A DNA stretch of 64,000 bases from Nitrincola alkalilacustris (GCF_008973755.1 NZ_WBOM01000005.1:186001-250000); one strand, 5' to 3'. Numbered from the stretch's first letter, positions 1 to 8,736 are shown. Numbers and translations: made by a program. The notes: a model not told the origin generated them from the sequence alone.

Positions 1-660
1 ACCGGATACCGTGGGATCATCTGGATGCACGCAGCTCACGGCCTCGTTCATCAGGCGACGGATAATCGGGCTGTAGTGCAGTATCTGATCGGCGGAGAAG
101 GACTCAAGTCCCTGATAGTTTTTCTGTGGATCAACGATGGCGTAGTAATTGCCGCCATAGGAGACATCCAGTACCAGCTCACCCAGGTCCGGCACCTGAA
201 TCGTGATGTCGCGGTGGGCCAGATAGGCCGCGACATTGAAAATCCGGACACTCTCCACTTTGGGTCCGTTCTGGGTGTATTCGATGCGAATCTGACCCGC
301 CGGTACATCTAGAATCAAGTGCCCTGGGCGTTTCGGTTTGATGATGCCGTTTTCGATCGCAATCGTGACCGTGCCGATAGTGCCATGACCGCACATCGGC
401 AGGCAGCCACTGGTTTCGATAAACAGTACCGAGGCATCTGCATCAGGTGAGCAAGGGGGATATACAATCGATCCAGACATCATGGAATGCCCGCGTGGCT
501 CAAACATCAGTGCCTGGCGTATCCAGTCATGCTGCTTCAGGAAGTCCTGCCGCTTCTCGCTCATGGTGCTGCCATTCAGTGCCGGATATCCACCTGCCAC
601 CAGCCGTACAGGGTTGCCGCAGGTATGGGCATCGATGCAAAAAAAAGTACCTTCTCTCAT
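1..660 (-). CDS. 4-hydroxyproline 2-epimerase (proline racemase family), 3' end outside window
   Basis: Interconverts trans-4-hydroxy-L-proline and cis-4-hydroxy-D-proline, the first step of bacterial hydroxyproline catabolism; cytoplasmic. The visible 220 residues are open to the window edge. They start with the family signature FCIDAHTCGNPVRLV (residues 7-21) and carry the first catalytic cysteine in MCGHGTIG (Cys90). The second cysteine (DGSPCGTG region) lies beyond the edge. Start ATG at 660 is preceded by AGGCGGAA. It is divergent from a FAD dehydrogenase that fits the next pathway step, and the intergenic region holds a palindromic operator. Proline racemase itself is a less likely reading given this context. 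Family is sure; substrate is inferred. Confidence 0.88.
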   Translation of the reverse strand, partial: MREGTFFCIDAHTCGNPVRLVAGGYPALNGSTMSEKRQDFLKQHDWIRQALMFEPRGHSMMSGSIVYPPCSPDADASVLFIETSGCLPMCGHGTIGTVTIAIENGIIKPKRPGHLILDVPAGQIRIEYTQNGPKVESVRIFNVAAYLAHRDITIQVPDLGELVLDVSYGGNYYAIVDPQKNYQGLESFSADQILHYSPIIRRLMNEAVSCVHPDDPTVSG

Positions 661-718
661 GATGTTCCGCCTTCACTTTTTATCGGAGTCTTAATCGGAA
701 TCGAATCACTATATCGCC

Positions 719-739
719 ATTGTATATTTTATACAATAT
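719..739. promoter_or_regulatory. Palindromic operator in divergent hydroxyproline promoter region
   Basis: ATTGTATATTTTATACAAT (719-737) is a perfect 8-bp inverted repeat with a 3-bp centre. The core GTATATTTTATACAATAT (722-739) recurs base for base on the opposite strand at 2127-2144, before the binding-protein gene. The AT-rich short-spaced palindrome resembles GntR/FCD-family operators. No regulator gene is visible here; it may lie left of the window. Confidence 0.7.
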
Positions 740-842
740 CGGTATTTTGTCGTTTTGATGATGGATTGCGCTACCGATCGGTGCCTGACACTCATCTGGG
801 TGCGAACTATGAAATTTTAGTCAGCAATATTCTGGAGCTTAA

Positions 843-2102
843 ATGGAGCCATCAATCGATATCGCTGTGGTAGGTGCAGGTGTGATAGGTGTCGCGTGTG
901 CAACGCGGCTACAACTGGCGGGTTTCAAGGTCCTGCTGCTGGATAGGGATCTACCGGGGCATGGCTGCTCGCAGGGTAATGCCGGGCACTTTGCCACCGA
1001 ACAGGTGTTGCCGTTGGCCTCTCTGCAACTGCTACCCAAAATACCGCGCATGCTGCTGGACCCCTTGGGCCCTGTGGCGATCAGGCCTGCTTACCTGCCG
1101 CGGATCACCCCCTGGTTGCTGCGGTTTCTGTGGCAGGCACGGCCCTCTGCAGTGGCCCGTGGCACACAGGCAATCAGTCAGTTGAACCATGCGTCTCTGG
1201 AGGCATGGCATCGTCTGCTGGGGCAGATATCGGGCGAACACCATCTGATCAAGAAGGGGTCATTGCTGGTGTTCGAGACAGAGCAGGCTTTCAAGGCTTA
1301 CCGCACCACACTGCAACAATTGCAGGATCAGCAGGTCGTTACCGAACACCTGAGCGGCGATCAGGCGAGGGATCTGGAACCTCAGCTGTCGCATCAGGTT
1401 CGCCAGGCCGTGTTATTTCCCGAAACCGGACATACACCCGATCCGCTGGCGCTGACTCAGTGCATGGTGCAGGCGTTTGTGCAGGCGGGTGGTCAGGTGC
1501 TCAAGGAGGAGGTGACACAGTTAGGGGTGTCGGATCAGGGCTGTGAGGTTGTCACCCAGCAGGGGCGACATCATGTTCCTCGCCTTGTGCTGGCAACCGG
1601 TGCCTGGTCCGGGCAGTGGCTTGAGCAGTTGACCGGTATCCGTGTTCCGCTGGATACGGAGCGTGGTTATCATCTGATGTTTCCTCAGCTGCGCAGTGCG
1701 TTGTCTATTCCTGTCAGCTCTGCCGAGCGCAAATTCATTATGACCCCGATGAGCGAAGGCTTGCGTTGTGCCGGTACTGTCGAGTTTGGAGGGCTGAAGC
1801 TGGACCCGGATATGCGTCGCGCCGATATGCTCAGGCAACATGCTGCCGGACTTTTGCCGCAAGTGGATCTGCAGCCTGGGCAGCGCTGGATGGGGCACCG
1901 GCCATCCTTGCCAGACTCGCTTCCGATCATTGATCGCTGCGGCCCGCAGGGCAGGGTGATGCTGGCGTTTGGCCATCAACATCTGGGGCTGACTCAGGCT
2001 GCCATCACCGCAGAAATCATTGAATCCTTTGCCTGCATGCGTTCCGCTCCGCTGGAGACCAGCGCTTACTCATTGAATCGATTCGGAAAAATCAGAAGGT
2101 AA
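843..2102 (+). CDS. FAD-dependent D-amino acid (probable D-hydroxyproline) dehydrogenase, DadA family
   Basis: Predicted to oxidise a D-amino acid, here most likely cis-4-hydroxy-D-proline to the 4-hydroxy-1-pyrroline-2-carboxylate intermediate, passing electrons to the respiratory chain. The 419-residue protein opens with a Rossmann FAD motif (AVVGAGVIGVACATRL, residues 8-23) and has the DAO fold length of the DadA family. It is divergent from the epimerase, and the two together reproduce the first two steps of the hydroxyproline pathway. Substrate specificity is inferred from the neighbour; a plain D-alanine-type dehydrogenase remains possible. ATG at 843 follows TGGAGCTTAA. Confidence 0.85.
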   Translation: MEPSIDIAVVGAGVIGVACATRLQLAGFKVLLLDRDLPGHGCSQGNAGHFATEQVLPLASLQLLPKIPRMLLDPLGPVAIRPAYLPRITPWLLRFLWQARPSAVARGTQAISQLNHASLEAWHRLLGQISGEHHLIKKGSLLVFETEQAFKAYRTTLQQLQDQQVVTEHLSGDQARDLEPQLSHQVRQAVLFPETGHTPDPLALTQCMVQAFVQAGGQVLKEEVTQLGVSDQGCEVVTQQGRHHVPRLVLATGAWSGQWLEQLTGIRVPLDTERGYHLMFPQLRSALSIPVSSAERKFIMTPMSEGLRCAGTVEFGGLKLDPDMRRADMLRQHAAGLLPQVDLQPGQRWMGHRPSLPDSLPIIDRCGPQGRVMLAFGHQHLGLTQAAITAEIIESFACMRSAPLETSAYSLNRFGKIRR

Positions 2103-2122
2103 AATTTTAATCAAAAAGTTAT

Positions 2123-2145
2123 TTGTATATTGTATAAAATATACT
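2123..2145. promoter_or_regulatory. Second copy of the hydroxyproline-type operator
   Basis: Reading the minus strand, 2144-2127 gives GTATATTTTATACAATAT, an exact 18-base match to 722-739. The central GTATA-TTT-TATAC palindrome is intact. It sits about 130 bp before the binding-protein start, so that gene is probably co-regulated with the epimerase/dehydrogenase pair. Confidence 0.65.
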
Positions 2146-2275
2146 ATTCTGCCTTCTGTAATGAACAGGTGTTTTTATCAAATGTGTACTGATCGGGTAC
2201 CTGGCTGTTGTGCAACTGGTGCAAACAGCTCTGTCCCGGCAAACAACAAAAACGATGAACGTGGGAGTTGCAGTC

Positions 2276-3349
2276 ATGAAAGGTTCTAAACGCATCATCT
2301 CTACACTGGCCCTGGGCCTTTTCGGATCAGGGCTGGCCAACGCCAGTGAAACCCTGACCATTGTTTCCTGGGGCGGCGCGTTTGCGCACAGTCAGCAGGA
2401 GGCTTACTACAAACCCTTTTCCGAGAAGACTGGCGTTGAGATACGCATGGTGGATTTCAGCGGCGGTCTGGCTGAGATCAAAACGCAGGTGGAAACCGGT
2501 AATGTGGTGTGGGATCTGGTGTCGCTGGATCGTCCTGATATCGTGCGTGGTTGCGAAGAGGGGTTGTTGGAGCAGTTTGATCCGGCGTTGCTGAATCCCG
2601 GGTCGGACGGCACATCGGCGCAGGATGACTTCATCATGGGCGCGATTCATGACTGTGCGGTTTCCTCAATTGTTGTATCCAACGTGTTGGCCTATAACAC
2701 TACGCAGTTCCCTAATGGAAATGCCCCCAAGTATCTGACCGACCTGTTCGATATTGAGAAATATCCTGGCCGCCGTGCTCTGCAGCGTCAGCCACAGGGT
2801 AATCTGGAGTGGGCGCTGCTGGCCGATGGTGTGGACTCGGATCATGTCTACCCGTTGCTGGAGACCAAAGAGGGTCGTGAGCGTGCTTACAGAAAGCTCG
2901 AAAGCATCAAGGATCACGTGATCTGGTGGTCTGCCGGTGCTCAGCCACCGCAGTTGCTGGCTGATGGTGAGGTGATCATGACCTCTGCCTTCAATGGCCG
3001 TATTCAGGCCGCTCAGCGTCAGGAGGGTCAGCCCTTCGAGATCATCTGGGATCATCAGATCGGTTATATGAACGGCTGGGCTATCCCGAAAGGCAGCCCT
3101 AAACTGGAGCGGGCGCTGGAGTTCAAGGTGTTTGCAGCAGAAACCGAACAGTTGGCTAAGCAGGCGGAGTACATCGCCTATGGCCCGACCCGTAAATCCT
3201 CTGCGGCTCTGCTGCCTGCCGAGATTCTGCGCGATCTGCCAACCGCACCGGAGAATTTCCAGAACGCATTTCTGTTTGATGATGCCTGGTGGTCGGATTA
3301 TGCCGATGAGCTGACTGAAGAGTTCACGACCTGGCTGGCAAGAAGCTGA
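2276..3349 (+). CDS. Periplasmic substrate-binding protein, PotD-like ABC family
   Basis: 357-residue solute-binding protein with a Sec signal peptide (KGSKRIISTLALGLFGSG...ANA, about residues 2-23) and the PotD/COG0687 opening LTIVSWGGAFAHSQQEAYYKPF. Start ATG 2276 was chosen over the upstream start at 2210 because it begins the signal peptide and has GGAG 9 bases upstream. No permease or ATPase gene follows, so it is an orphan here and must use a transporter encoded elsewhere. The shared 18-bp operator suggests it binds hydroxyproline, a betaine-like compound or a related amine; this is inference. Confidence 0.85.
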   Translation: MKGSKRIISTLALGLFGSGLANASETLTIVSWGGAFAHSQQEAYYKPFSEKTGVEIRMVDFSGGLAEIKTQVETGNVVWDLVSLDRPDIVRGCEEGLLEQFDPALLNPGSDGTSAQDDFIMGAIHDCAVSSIVVSNVLAYNTTQFPNGNAPKYLTDLFDIEKYPGRRALQRQPQGNLEWALLADGVDSDHVYPLLETKEGRERAYRKLESIKDHVIWWSAGAQPPQLLADGEVIMTSAFNGRIQAAQRQEGQPFEIIWDHQIGYMNGWAIPKGSPKLERALEFKVFAAETEQLAKQAEYIAYGPTRKSSAALLPAEILRDLPTAPENFQNAFLFDDAWWSDYADELTEEFTTWLARS

Positions 3350-3392
3350 TCCACTTCCCTTGGCTGTGTGATTAAAAACCTGCATGCCTTTT

Positions 3393-3427
3393 AGCCACAA
3401 CCCATAAACAGGGCTGTGGCTTTTTTT
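3393..3427 (+). terminator. Rho-independent terminator after the binding-protein gene
   Basis: AGCCACAACCC/GGGCTGTGGCT stem (one mismatch, loop ATAAACA) followed directly by seven T residues. Confidence 0.88.
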
Positions 3428-3432
3428 ATGCC

Positions 3433-3484
3433 CAGGGATGGGCAGTATGCTGGCAACGCAGGAGCGGTTGCCTGTGATGCCCAG
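3433..3484 (+). repeat. Dispersed REP-like palindromic element, copy A
   Basis: About 52 bp closely matching the reverse complement of 24095-24148. The shared core GCAGTATGCTGGCAACGCAG is identical in both copies. It lies between the terminator at 3393 and the convergent end of dgt. Confidence 0.65.
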
Positions 3485-3487
3485 GTA

Positions 3488-4966
3488 TTATCCGATCACC
3501 GATAACGTCCGATACTCATCCAGCGCGTACTGGTCGGTCATGCCACTGACCATATCCTGCAACAGACGGCAGCGGCAGTAACCCTCCCACAAGGTTGCGT
3601 TGCCAACGGGCTGATCGCGCATCTGCAGATAAGCCTTGATATGTTTATTCGGCAGGCGCCGGAACAGCAGACTTTCGATCAGCAAACCTTTGCTCTTGCC
3701 CTCTCGCAGTTGATCGAACTGCTCCTGTGTCAGCATCAGCAGGGGTTTGTAGTGATCCAGTAGTCCGGTGAGGATGCGATAGCCCTGAAGCTCCAGTGTC
3801 TTGACCTCGTCGACTGAAAACACATGCTGTATTGCGACCTTTTTCAGTGTTTCAATAATCGCATGGCAGGGGGATTGATCCTCCAGCAGCGCACGGTTCA
3901 GATCCCCCTCGAAGACACTCTCCAGATGCTCGATAAAGGCATCGGCTGCATGTTGCACCAGTGGATGGATCAGGCCGACTCTGAGCCAGACAAAAAACTC
4001 ATGATCCTTATTGATCGACTCCTGCTCCGAGCGTTGCAGCGCATACTCGATGATCTGGGCAAAGGAGCGGCTGGTCTTGCGAGGATCAGTAAAGTGTTTC
4101 TCATCAGCATCCTGTGGTCGCAGTGCAGCAAACTGCTCAATCAATAACTGCTTTAAGCGCTGCGTGCTCAGAATCTTCTTATCTACGGCATCTTCAAGAT
4201 CTGCCAGGCAGTAGGAGATATCGTCTGCCGCCTCCATCAGATAGCTCAGTGCAAAACGGTGCCCCGGCTGCATTTTCAGTTCCTGCTGCATCTGTGCCAC
4301 AAACTCGCGTTCCGAGAAGTAGTAACCCGGCTTTTTCATCAGATAACTGAGCGGGTGGCCGGTATCCGGGCGGGGATCGGTGGCGCAGCGTGTGTATTTG
4401 AGAATGCAGGCCGATTGCAGATAGGTAAGGTTGAGCTTCTGCAATTGGCTGATCAGACGTATTGCCTGAGCATTGCCCTCAAAACTCTGCAGTTCACGCT
4501 TCAGTTGAGCGGTAAAAAATGCCTCCTCCTCTGTCAGAGAGGAGGGGTTTAATATCGGCAACTGATCCAGCTGGTCACGGAACCAGCGCGAGATGGCAGC
4601 CTCGCCGAAATGACCGAATGGTGGGTTGCCGATATCGTGCATCAGACAGGCCATCTCCACCAGACTCTCGGTGGCACGCTCCCGTCCGGCCAGGCCGTAC
4701 TTCGCCGCATCATCACCCAGCTTGTCAAAAATGGTGCGGGTGATGAATCGACCTGTCTGCTGCACCTCCAGCGAATGGGTCAGACGAGAGCGCACAGCGG
4801 CATTATGCTCCAGCGGAAACACCTGAGTTTTCTGCTGCAGACGGCGCACGGCAGCCGAGTTGATGATCCTGCCGCGGTCGCTTTCTAGCTGGGCGTCGAG
4901 ATTATCATCGCTGCCGGCACTGGAGTAAGGGCGCTGTGCCGAAAAGAGGCTTGAAAAATCTACCAT
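3488..4966 (-). CDS. dgt: Deoxyguanosinetriphosphate triphosphohydrolase
   Basis: Hydrolyses dGTP to deoxyguanosine and triphosphate, controlling dNTP pools. The 492-residue protein is close to E. coli Dgt in length and carries the HD metal-site motifs: RSRLTHSLEV (H at about 63), MACLMHDIGNPPFGHFGE (HD about 110-111) and a later ALSYLMEAADDISY helix. The N-terminal LQQKTQVFPL is typical of dGTPases. It is a stand-alone gene, convergent with the binding-protein gene and divergent from the ABC1 kinase. Confidence 0.93.
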   Translation of the reverse strand: MVDFSSLFSAQRPYSSAGSDDNLDAQLESDRGRIINSAAVRRLQQKTQVFPLEHNAAVRSRLTHSLEVQQTGRFITRTIFDKLGDDAAKYGLAGRERATESLVEMACLMHDIGNPPFGHFGEAAISRWFRDQLDQLPILNPSSLTEEEAFFTAQLKRELQSFEGNAQAIRLISQLQKLNLTYLQSACILKYTRCATDPRPDTGHPLSYLMKKPGYYFSEREFVAQMQQELKMQPGHRFALSYLMEAADDISYCLADLEDAVDKKILSTQRLKQLLIEQFAALRPQDADEKHFTDPRKTSRSFAQIIEYALQRSEQESINKDHEFFVWLRVGLIHPLVQHAADAFIEHLESVFEGDLNRALLEDQSPCHAIIETLKKVAIQHVFSVDEVKTLELQGYRILTGLLDHYKPLLMLTQEQFDQLREGKSKGLLIESLLFRRLPNKHIKAYLQMRDQPVGNATLWEGYCRCRLLQDMVSGMTDQYALDEYRTLSVIG

Positions 4967-5166
4967 GACGGGCGCTGTTCCTTTTATTCAGATGGTCTGA
5001 AGCTCATAGTCTTATTTTGTCACGCCCAGTATGTTACAACCTGCAGCAGGATTCGAGCAGTTCGAGGGTGTTGTCGCCGGGGAATGGCTGGTTATTTCGC
5101 TGTTATATCACAGCGATTTGAGCTGAAGGCATAGTTCCATCGTACAAGGATGAAAAAGGAGCGAAA

Positions 5167-6477
5167 GTGAGCGATCAAAAATCAAAATCTATACCCATCA
5201 GCCGAACATCAAGACTGGTGCATCTGGGTGGGCTGGCATCCCGTGTCGCTGGCGGCATGATGGCCGAAGGTGTGCGTCAATTGGCTTCGGGTAAACGCCC
5301 GGTCGGCCGAGATATGTTGCTGACCCCCGCAAATGTGAATCGTGTTGCCGAAAAACTGTCTCACCTGCGTGGCGCTGCCATGAAAGTCGGACAACTGCTA
5401 TCGATGGATGCCGGTGATCTGTTGCCACCCGAGCTATCAATACTACTGGCAAGGCTTCGCTCCTCTGCAACGCCGATGCCGATGCTGCAACTGGCAGACG
5501 TGTTGGAAAATAATCTCGGCGCACAGTGGCAGTCGCAGTTTCAGCAGTTTGGCTTTACACCTGTGGCAGCCGCATCCATCGGGCAGGTTCATCGCGCTGT
5601 GGATCATCAAGGTCGGGTTCTGGCGCTGAAAATTCAGTATCCCGGCATCAGTCAGAGCATCGATTCGGATGTGGATAATGTGGTGACGCTGCTGCGCATA
5701 TCGCGTCTGTTGCCGGATGGCATGGATATCACCTCGCTGGTCAAGGAGGCCAAGCAGCAGTTGCATGCCGAGGCAGACTATCACCTGGAGGCCGAGCATC
5801 TGGCTGAATATGGGCGACTGCTGGCTGGAGAGAAGGGCGTTCGTGTACCTCAATTCGTGCCCGAGCTTTCCACCGGGCAGGTGCTGGCCATGAGCTTTGA
5901 AGAGGGCGTGTCGCTGGATGAGGCGGTGGATCTGTCTGCTGAGGCACGCCACACTATCGCCCGGCAGATGCTGGCGCTGCTGTTCCGCGAGCTGTTTGAG
6001 TTCGGACGGGTGCAGACTGATCCCAACTTTGCCAACTACTTTTATGATCACTCTACCGCAGAGCTGGTGCTACTCGACTTTGGCGCTACCCGTATTTATA
6101 CAGCACGTTTAAGTGCCGCTTATAGGACTCTGTTCACGGCTGGAATTGAAGGGGATCGTGATGGCATGTTGTCTGCAGCCAGAGAGATAGGCTACTTCAG
6201 CCAGGATGTCACACAGGAGCAGATGCAGACGGTGATGGAACTGTTTGACCTGGCACTGGAGCCTTTGCGGGCTGACAGCTACGACTTTGCCTCCACCGAT
6301 CTTGCCACCCGGCTGCGAGACAAGGGGATGCAACTCAGCATGAAGCAGGGATACTGGCACTCACCACCGGTCGATGCACTTTTTCTGCATCGCAAGCTGG
6401 CCGGGCTGTATCTGCTGTTTGCGCGCCTGCGAGTAACCCTGGATTGCCGAAGCGTATTACGGCCTTGGGTGAGCTGA
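5167..6477 (+). CDS. ABC1/ADCK (UbiB-like) atypical kinase
   Basis: 436-residue member of the ABC1/AarF/UbiB atypical kinase family. Visible signatures are KxGQ (KVGQ, residues 73-76), the Ala-rich nucleotide loop AAAS (134-137), the probable catalytic lysine in LALKIQYPG (K155) and a DFG-type motif in LVLLDFGATR. It lacks the long C-terminal transmembrane pair of true UbiB, so a role in quinone biosynthesis is uncertain; many free-standing homologues have unknown substrates. GTG start at 5167 is supported by AAAGGAG six bases upstream. Single-gene unit with a hairpin downstream. Confidence 0.85.
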   Translation: MSDQKSKSIPISRTSRLVHLGGLASRVAGGMMAEGVRQLASGKRPVGRDMLLTPANVNRVAEKLSHLRGAAMKVGQLLSMDAGDLLPPELSILLARLRSSATPMPMLQLADVLENNLGAQWQSQFQQFGFTPVAAASIGQVHRAVDHQGRVLALKIQYPGISQSIDSDVDNVVTLLRISRLLPDGMDITSLVKEAKQQLHAEADYHLEAEHLAEYGRLLAGEKGVRVPQFVPELSTGQVLAMSFEEGVSLDEAVDLSAEARHTIARQMLALLFRELFEFGRVQTDPNFANYFYDHSTAELVLLDFGATRIYTARLSAAYRTLFTAGIEGDRDGMLSAAREIGYFSQDVTQEQMQTVMELFDLALEPLRADSYDFASTDLATRLRDKGMQLSMKQGYWHSPPVDALFLHRKLAGLYLLFARLRVTLDCRSVLRPWVS

Positions 6478-6503
6478 TGTAATAAGAGTGAAAATGTACC
6501 AGG

Positions 6504-6532
6504 CCCCTTTTTCATTAAGCTGAAAATAGGGG
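6504..6532 (+). terminator. Hairpin after the ABC1 kinase
   Basis: CCCCTTTTTCA (6504-6514) pairs with TGAAAATAGGGG (6521-6532) around a TTAAGC loop, with one bulge. There is no long T tract, so it may be a weak terminator or part of the leu leader. Confidence 0.5.
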
Positions 6533-6568
6533 TTGTCATGACGTGATGAACTCGTTATGGTTTAGGGC

Positions 6569-6622
6569 ATGAAGACAATCCGCTCGCTTGTACATTCGCT
6601 ACTACTCCTACGACTACTCTGA
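6569..6622 (+). CDS. leuL: leuA leader peptide 1 (17 aa, leucine-rich)
   Basis: The ORF encodes MKTIRSLVHSLLLLRLL: seven leucines, six of them in the last seven codons, four read by the rare codon CTA. This is the classic composition of a ribosome-sensing leader of a leucine biosynthetic gene. An in-frame TAG just upstream (6563-6565) forces the start at ATG 6569. No good Shine-Dalgarno is visible (AGGG abuts the start), so initiation may be weak or near-leaderless. It stands 313 bp before leuA and 101 bp before a second leucine-rich ORF. Confidence 0.75.
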   Translation: MKTIRSLVHSLLLLRLL

Positions 6623-6723
6623 TGGTCCGTCGGGTCCTGCCTGACATTCGCAAAACCAAACACTCAGTAACAAGAACACTCAGCAGCTTAAACAAACAAA
6701 GCTAAAATCATCAGAGAGCAAAA

Positions 6724-6795
6724 ATGTTGTCATTCATCTTCAGTCAGTTCAACGCTCTACTACTCGGCCTACTACGACTGCTCCCCGGGGGCTGA
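6724..6795 (+). CDS. leuA leader peptide 2 (23 aa, leucine-rich)
   Basis: ATG 6724 to TGA 6793-6795; C-terminal half ALLLGLLRLLPGG. Eight of 23 residues are leucine, four coded by CTA, arranged like the first leader: CTACTACTC occurs in both, followed by CTACGACT or CTACTACGACT. A purine stretch AGAGAG lies 7-12 bases upstream. The stop codon lies inside a predicted stem (GGCTGAG pairing with CTCAGT), so ribosome position would affect folding before the leuA start. It is probably a duplicated leader. Confidence 0.7.
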   Translation: MLSFIFSQFNALLLGLLRLLPGG

Positions 6796-6845
6796 GCCGC
6801 GTGTTTTGGCGGTGCTCAGTCACCTCATCTCTTGCCGCCAAACAC
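6787..6845 (+). promoter_or_regulatory. Competing RNA stems of the leuA leader
   Basis: Stem A pairs GGCTGAG (6790-6796) with CTCAGT (6815-6820). Stem B pairs GTGTTTTGGCGG (6801-6812) with CCGCCAAACAC (6835-6845). They overlap and exclude each other. No U tract follows stem B, so control of leuA translation seems more likely than transcription termination. Confidence 0.5.
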
Positions 6846-6881
6846 CTGAAAGACCAAAAATTGAAGAGAGTAGACTGAGCC

Positions 6882-8639
6882 ATGAGCAAATTCACCAGCG
6901 CATCCACTAGCACATTCACCAACATTCCCGCCGCCCCATCAAAAAACGCCCGATCCTCGTTTGATCATCGCAAATATGTTGCTTACGACGTGCCAGCTTT
7001 ACCCGACCGTACCTGGCCGGATCAAGTGATCACGCAAGCGCCCATCTGGTGCAGCGTTGACCTGCGCGACGGCAATCAGGCCCTGGTCGACCCCATGACC
7101 GTGCCGCAGAAAGTCACGATGTTTGAGTTGCTGGTGGACATGGGTTTCAAAGAGATCGAGATTGGCTTCCCATCGGCATCGCAAACGGAGTTCGATTTCT
7201 GTCGCAAGCTGATCGAAGAGAACCGCATTCCTGACGACGTCACCATTCAGGTGTTGGTTCAGGCGCGTGAGCCCTTAATAGCGCGCACGTACGAAGCGCT
7301 GAAAGGGGCGAAAAAGGCCATCGTTCATGTGTACAACTCCACCTCGCGGGTGCAGCGTGAGCAGGTTTTTCAACAGGATATGAAGGAGATTCGTAACCTG
7401 GCACGACAGGGCGCTCGCTGGGTTAAAGACTACGCGATGCAATATCCAGAGACCCATTGGCGCTTCCAGTATTCGCCCGAGAGCTTCACCGGTACCGAAC
7501 TGGAATATGCCATATCAGTATGCAACGCGGTGTTGGATGTATGGCAGCCCACGGTTGATGCCAAGGCCATTATCAATCTGCCTGCCACGGTGGAGATGAG
7601 TACACCTAACGTCTTTGCCGATCAGGTTGAGCGCGTGCATCGAGCACTGGCCTGCCGTGATGCCGTCGTGTTGAGCGTGCACACCCATAATGATCGCGGC
7701 ACAGGCATTGCCGCATCGGAACTGGCGGTGATGGCAGGTGCGGACCGCGTCGAGGGCACCTTGCTGGGCAATGGCGAGCGCACCGGTAATATGGATATCT
7801 TCACCATGGCGATGAATCTGTATTCGCGCGGAGTCGATCCCGAACTCTATTTGGCTGATGTTGACCGCATTGAGCAAGTCTATACCGAGTGCAACAACTT
7901 GCCAGTGCACCCACGTCATCCTTATATCGGCGAGTTGGTATACACGGCCTTCTCGGGCAGCCATCAGGACGCGATCAAGAAATGTCTGGATGCACGCCAA
8001 GCTGATGACCCGTGGGAAGTAGCCTATCTGCCGATTGATCCTGCGGATTTGGGTCGCAACTACGAGGCGGTCATTCGCGTAAACTCGCAGTCTGGCAAAG
8101 GCGGTGTGGCGTACTTGCTGGAACAGCAGACAGGTTTCCGTCTGCCTCGCGCATTACAGGTGGCGTTCAGTCAGGTGGTGCAGCAAGAGTCGGAGCGCTC
8201 ATCGAAAGAGATCCGCACGGACTGGATAGAAGCCGCGTTCAACGCCCAGTATTGCCGCGAGGCACCCTTGGCTATTGAGAGCTATCGCTTGAATGCAGCG
8301 CGTGATGGTAAGGATCAACTGGCGGTGGAGGTACGTTTTCATGGTCAGGTGCAAACCTGGGTAGGTAAAGGGCAGGGGCCATTAGCTGCCTGGGTCAATG
8401 CTGTTAACAGCCATTGCGGCTTGAACCTGGAAGTGGACGACTACGCGGAACATAGCCTGGGGCGCGACAAAGACGCCAATGCTGTGGCATTTGTGGCGCT
8501 GACCATGGGGGACGACACCTTCTGGGGTTGTGCAACGGGAAGTGATATCGTCCGCACAGCGCTGGATGCGGTGGCGGCCGGGTGTAATGCGGCACTGAGC
8601 CAGGCGGGTATCGAAGGGTCTTTATCCGAATTAGCGTGA
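6882..8639 (+). CDS. leuA: 2-isopropylmalate synthase, type 2 (yeast-like) class
   Basis: Condenses acetyl-CoA with 2-oxoisovalerate, the committed step of leucine synthesis. The 585 residues match the longer LeuA class (about 550-590 aa) found in pseudomonads, yeast and actinobacteria. Visible features: catalytic barrel with WCSVDLRDGNQAL (about residues 51-63), HTHNDRGTG near 267 (metal-binding HxH) and GNGERTGN near 298. The C-terminal LeuA dimer/allosteric region (from about 440) is present. It is monocistronic, preceded by two leader ORFs and a structured leader. The start follows GAAGAGAG at an unusually long spacing, possibly reflecting control by the leader RNA. Confidence 0.95.
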   Translation: MSKFTSASTSTFTNIPAAPSKNARSSFDHRKYVAYDVPALPDRTWPDQVITQAPIWCSVDLRDGNQALVDPMTVPQKVTMFELLVDMGFKEIEIGFPSASQTEFDFCRKLIEENRIPDDVTIQVLVQAREPLIARTYEALKGAKKAIVHVYNSTSRVQREQVFQQDMKEIRNLARQGARWVKDYAMQYPETHWRFQYSPESFTGTELEYAISVCNAVLDVWQPTVDAKAIINLPATVEMSTPNVFADQVERVHRALACRDAVVLSVHTHNDRGTGIAASELAVMAGADRVEGTLLGNGERTGNMDIFTMAMNLYSRGVDPELYLADVDRIEQVYTECNNLPVHPRHPYIGELVYTAFSGSHQDAIKKCLDARQADDPWEVAYLPIDPADLGRNYEAVIRVNSQSGKGGVAYLLEQQTGFRLPRALQVAFSQVVQQESERSSKEIRTDWIEAAFNAQYCREAPLAIESYRLNAARDGKDQLAVEVRFHGQVQTWVGKGQGPLAAWVNAVNSHCGLNLEVDDYAEHSLGRDKDANAVAFVALTMGDDTFWGCATGSDIVRTALDAVAAGCNAALSQAGIEGSLSELA

Positions 8640-8654
8640 TAAGCCTATCCTGAA

Positions 8655-8679
8655 CAGACGGTCGTGCACTGGCCGTCTG
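8655..8679 (+). terminator. Hairpin after leuA
   Basis: CAGACGG (8655-8661) pairs with CCGTCTG (8673-8679) 15 bp after the leuA stop; no T tract follows. Confidence 0.4.
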
Positions 8680-8700
8680 CATCTCAAGTCTCTATCGCAA

Positions 8701-8736
8701 GTCTATCAATAGACAATATATAGTTATTTGTCTATT
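8701..8736. promoter_or_regulatory. Toxin-antitoxin operator (two inverted repeats)
   Basis: AATAGACAA (8708-8716) and TTGTCTATT (8728-8736) form a perfect 9-bp inverted repeat spaced by 11 bp. An overlapping GTCTAT-CA-ATAGAC palindrome covers 8701-8714. The position just before the xre gene fits antitoxin autorepression. Confidence 0.65.

Noticed and set aside
6533-6561. TTGTCA-N17-TATGGT as the leuA promoter
   Set aside because: The -10 match is weak and would place the start at or next to the leader ATG; not strong enough to annotate.
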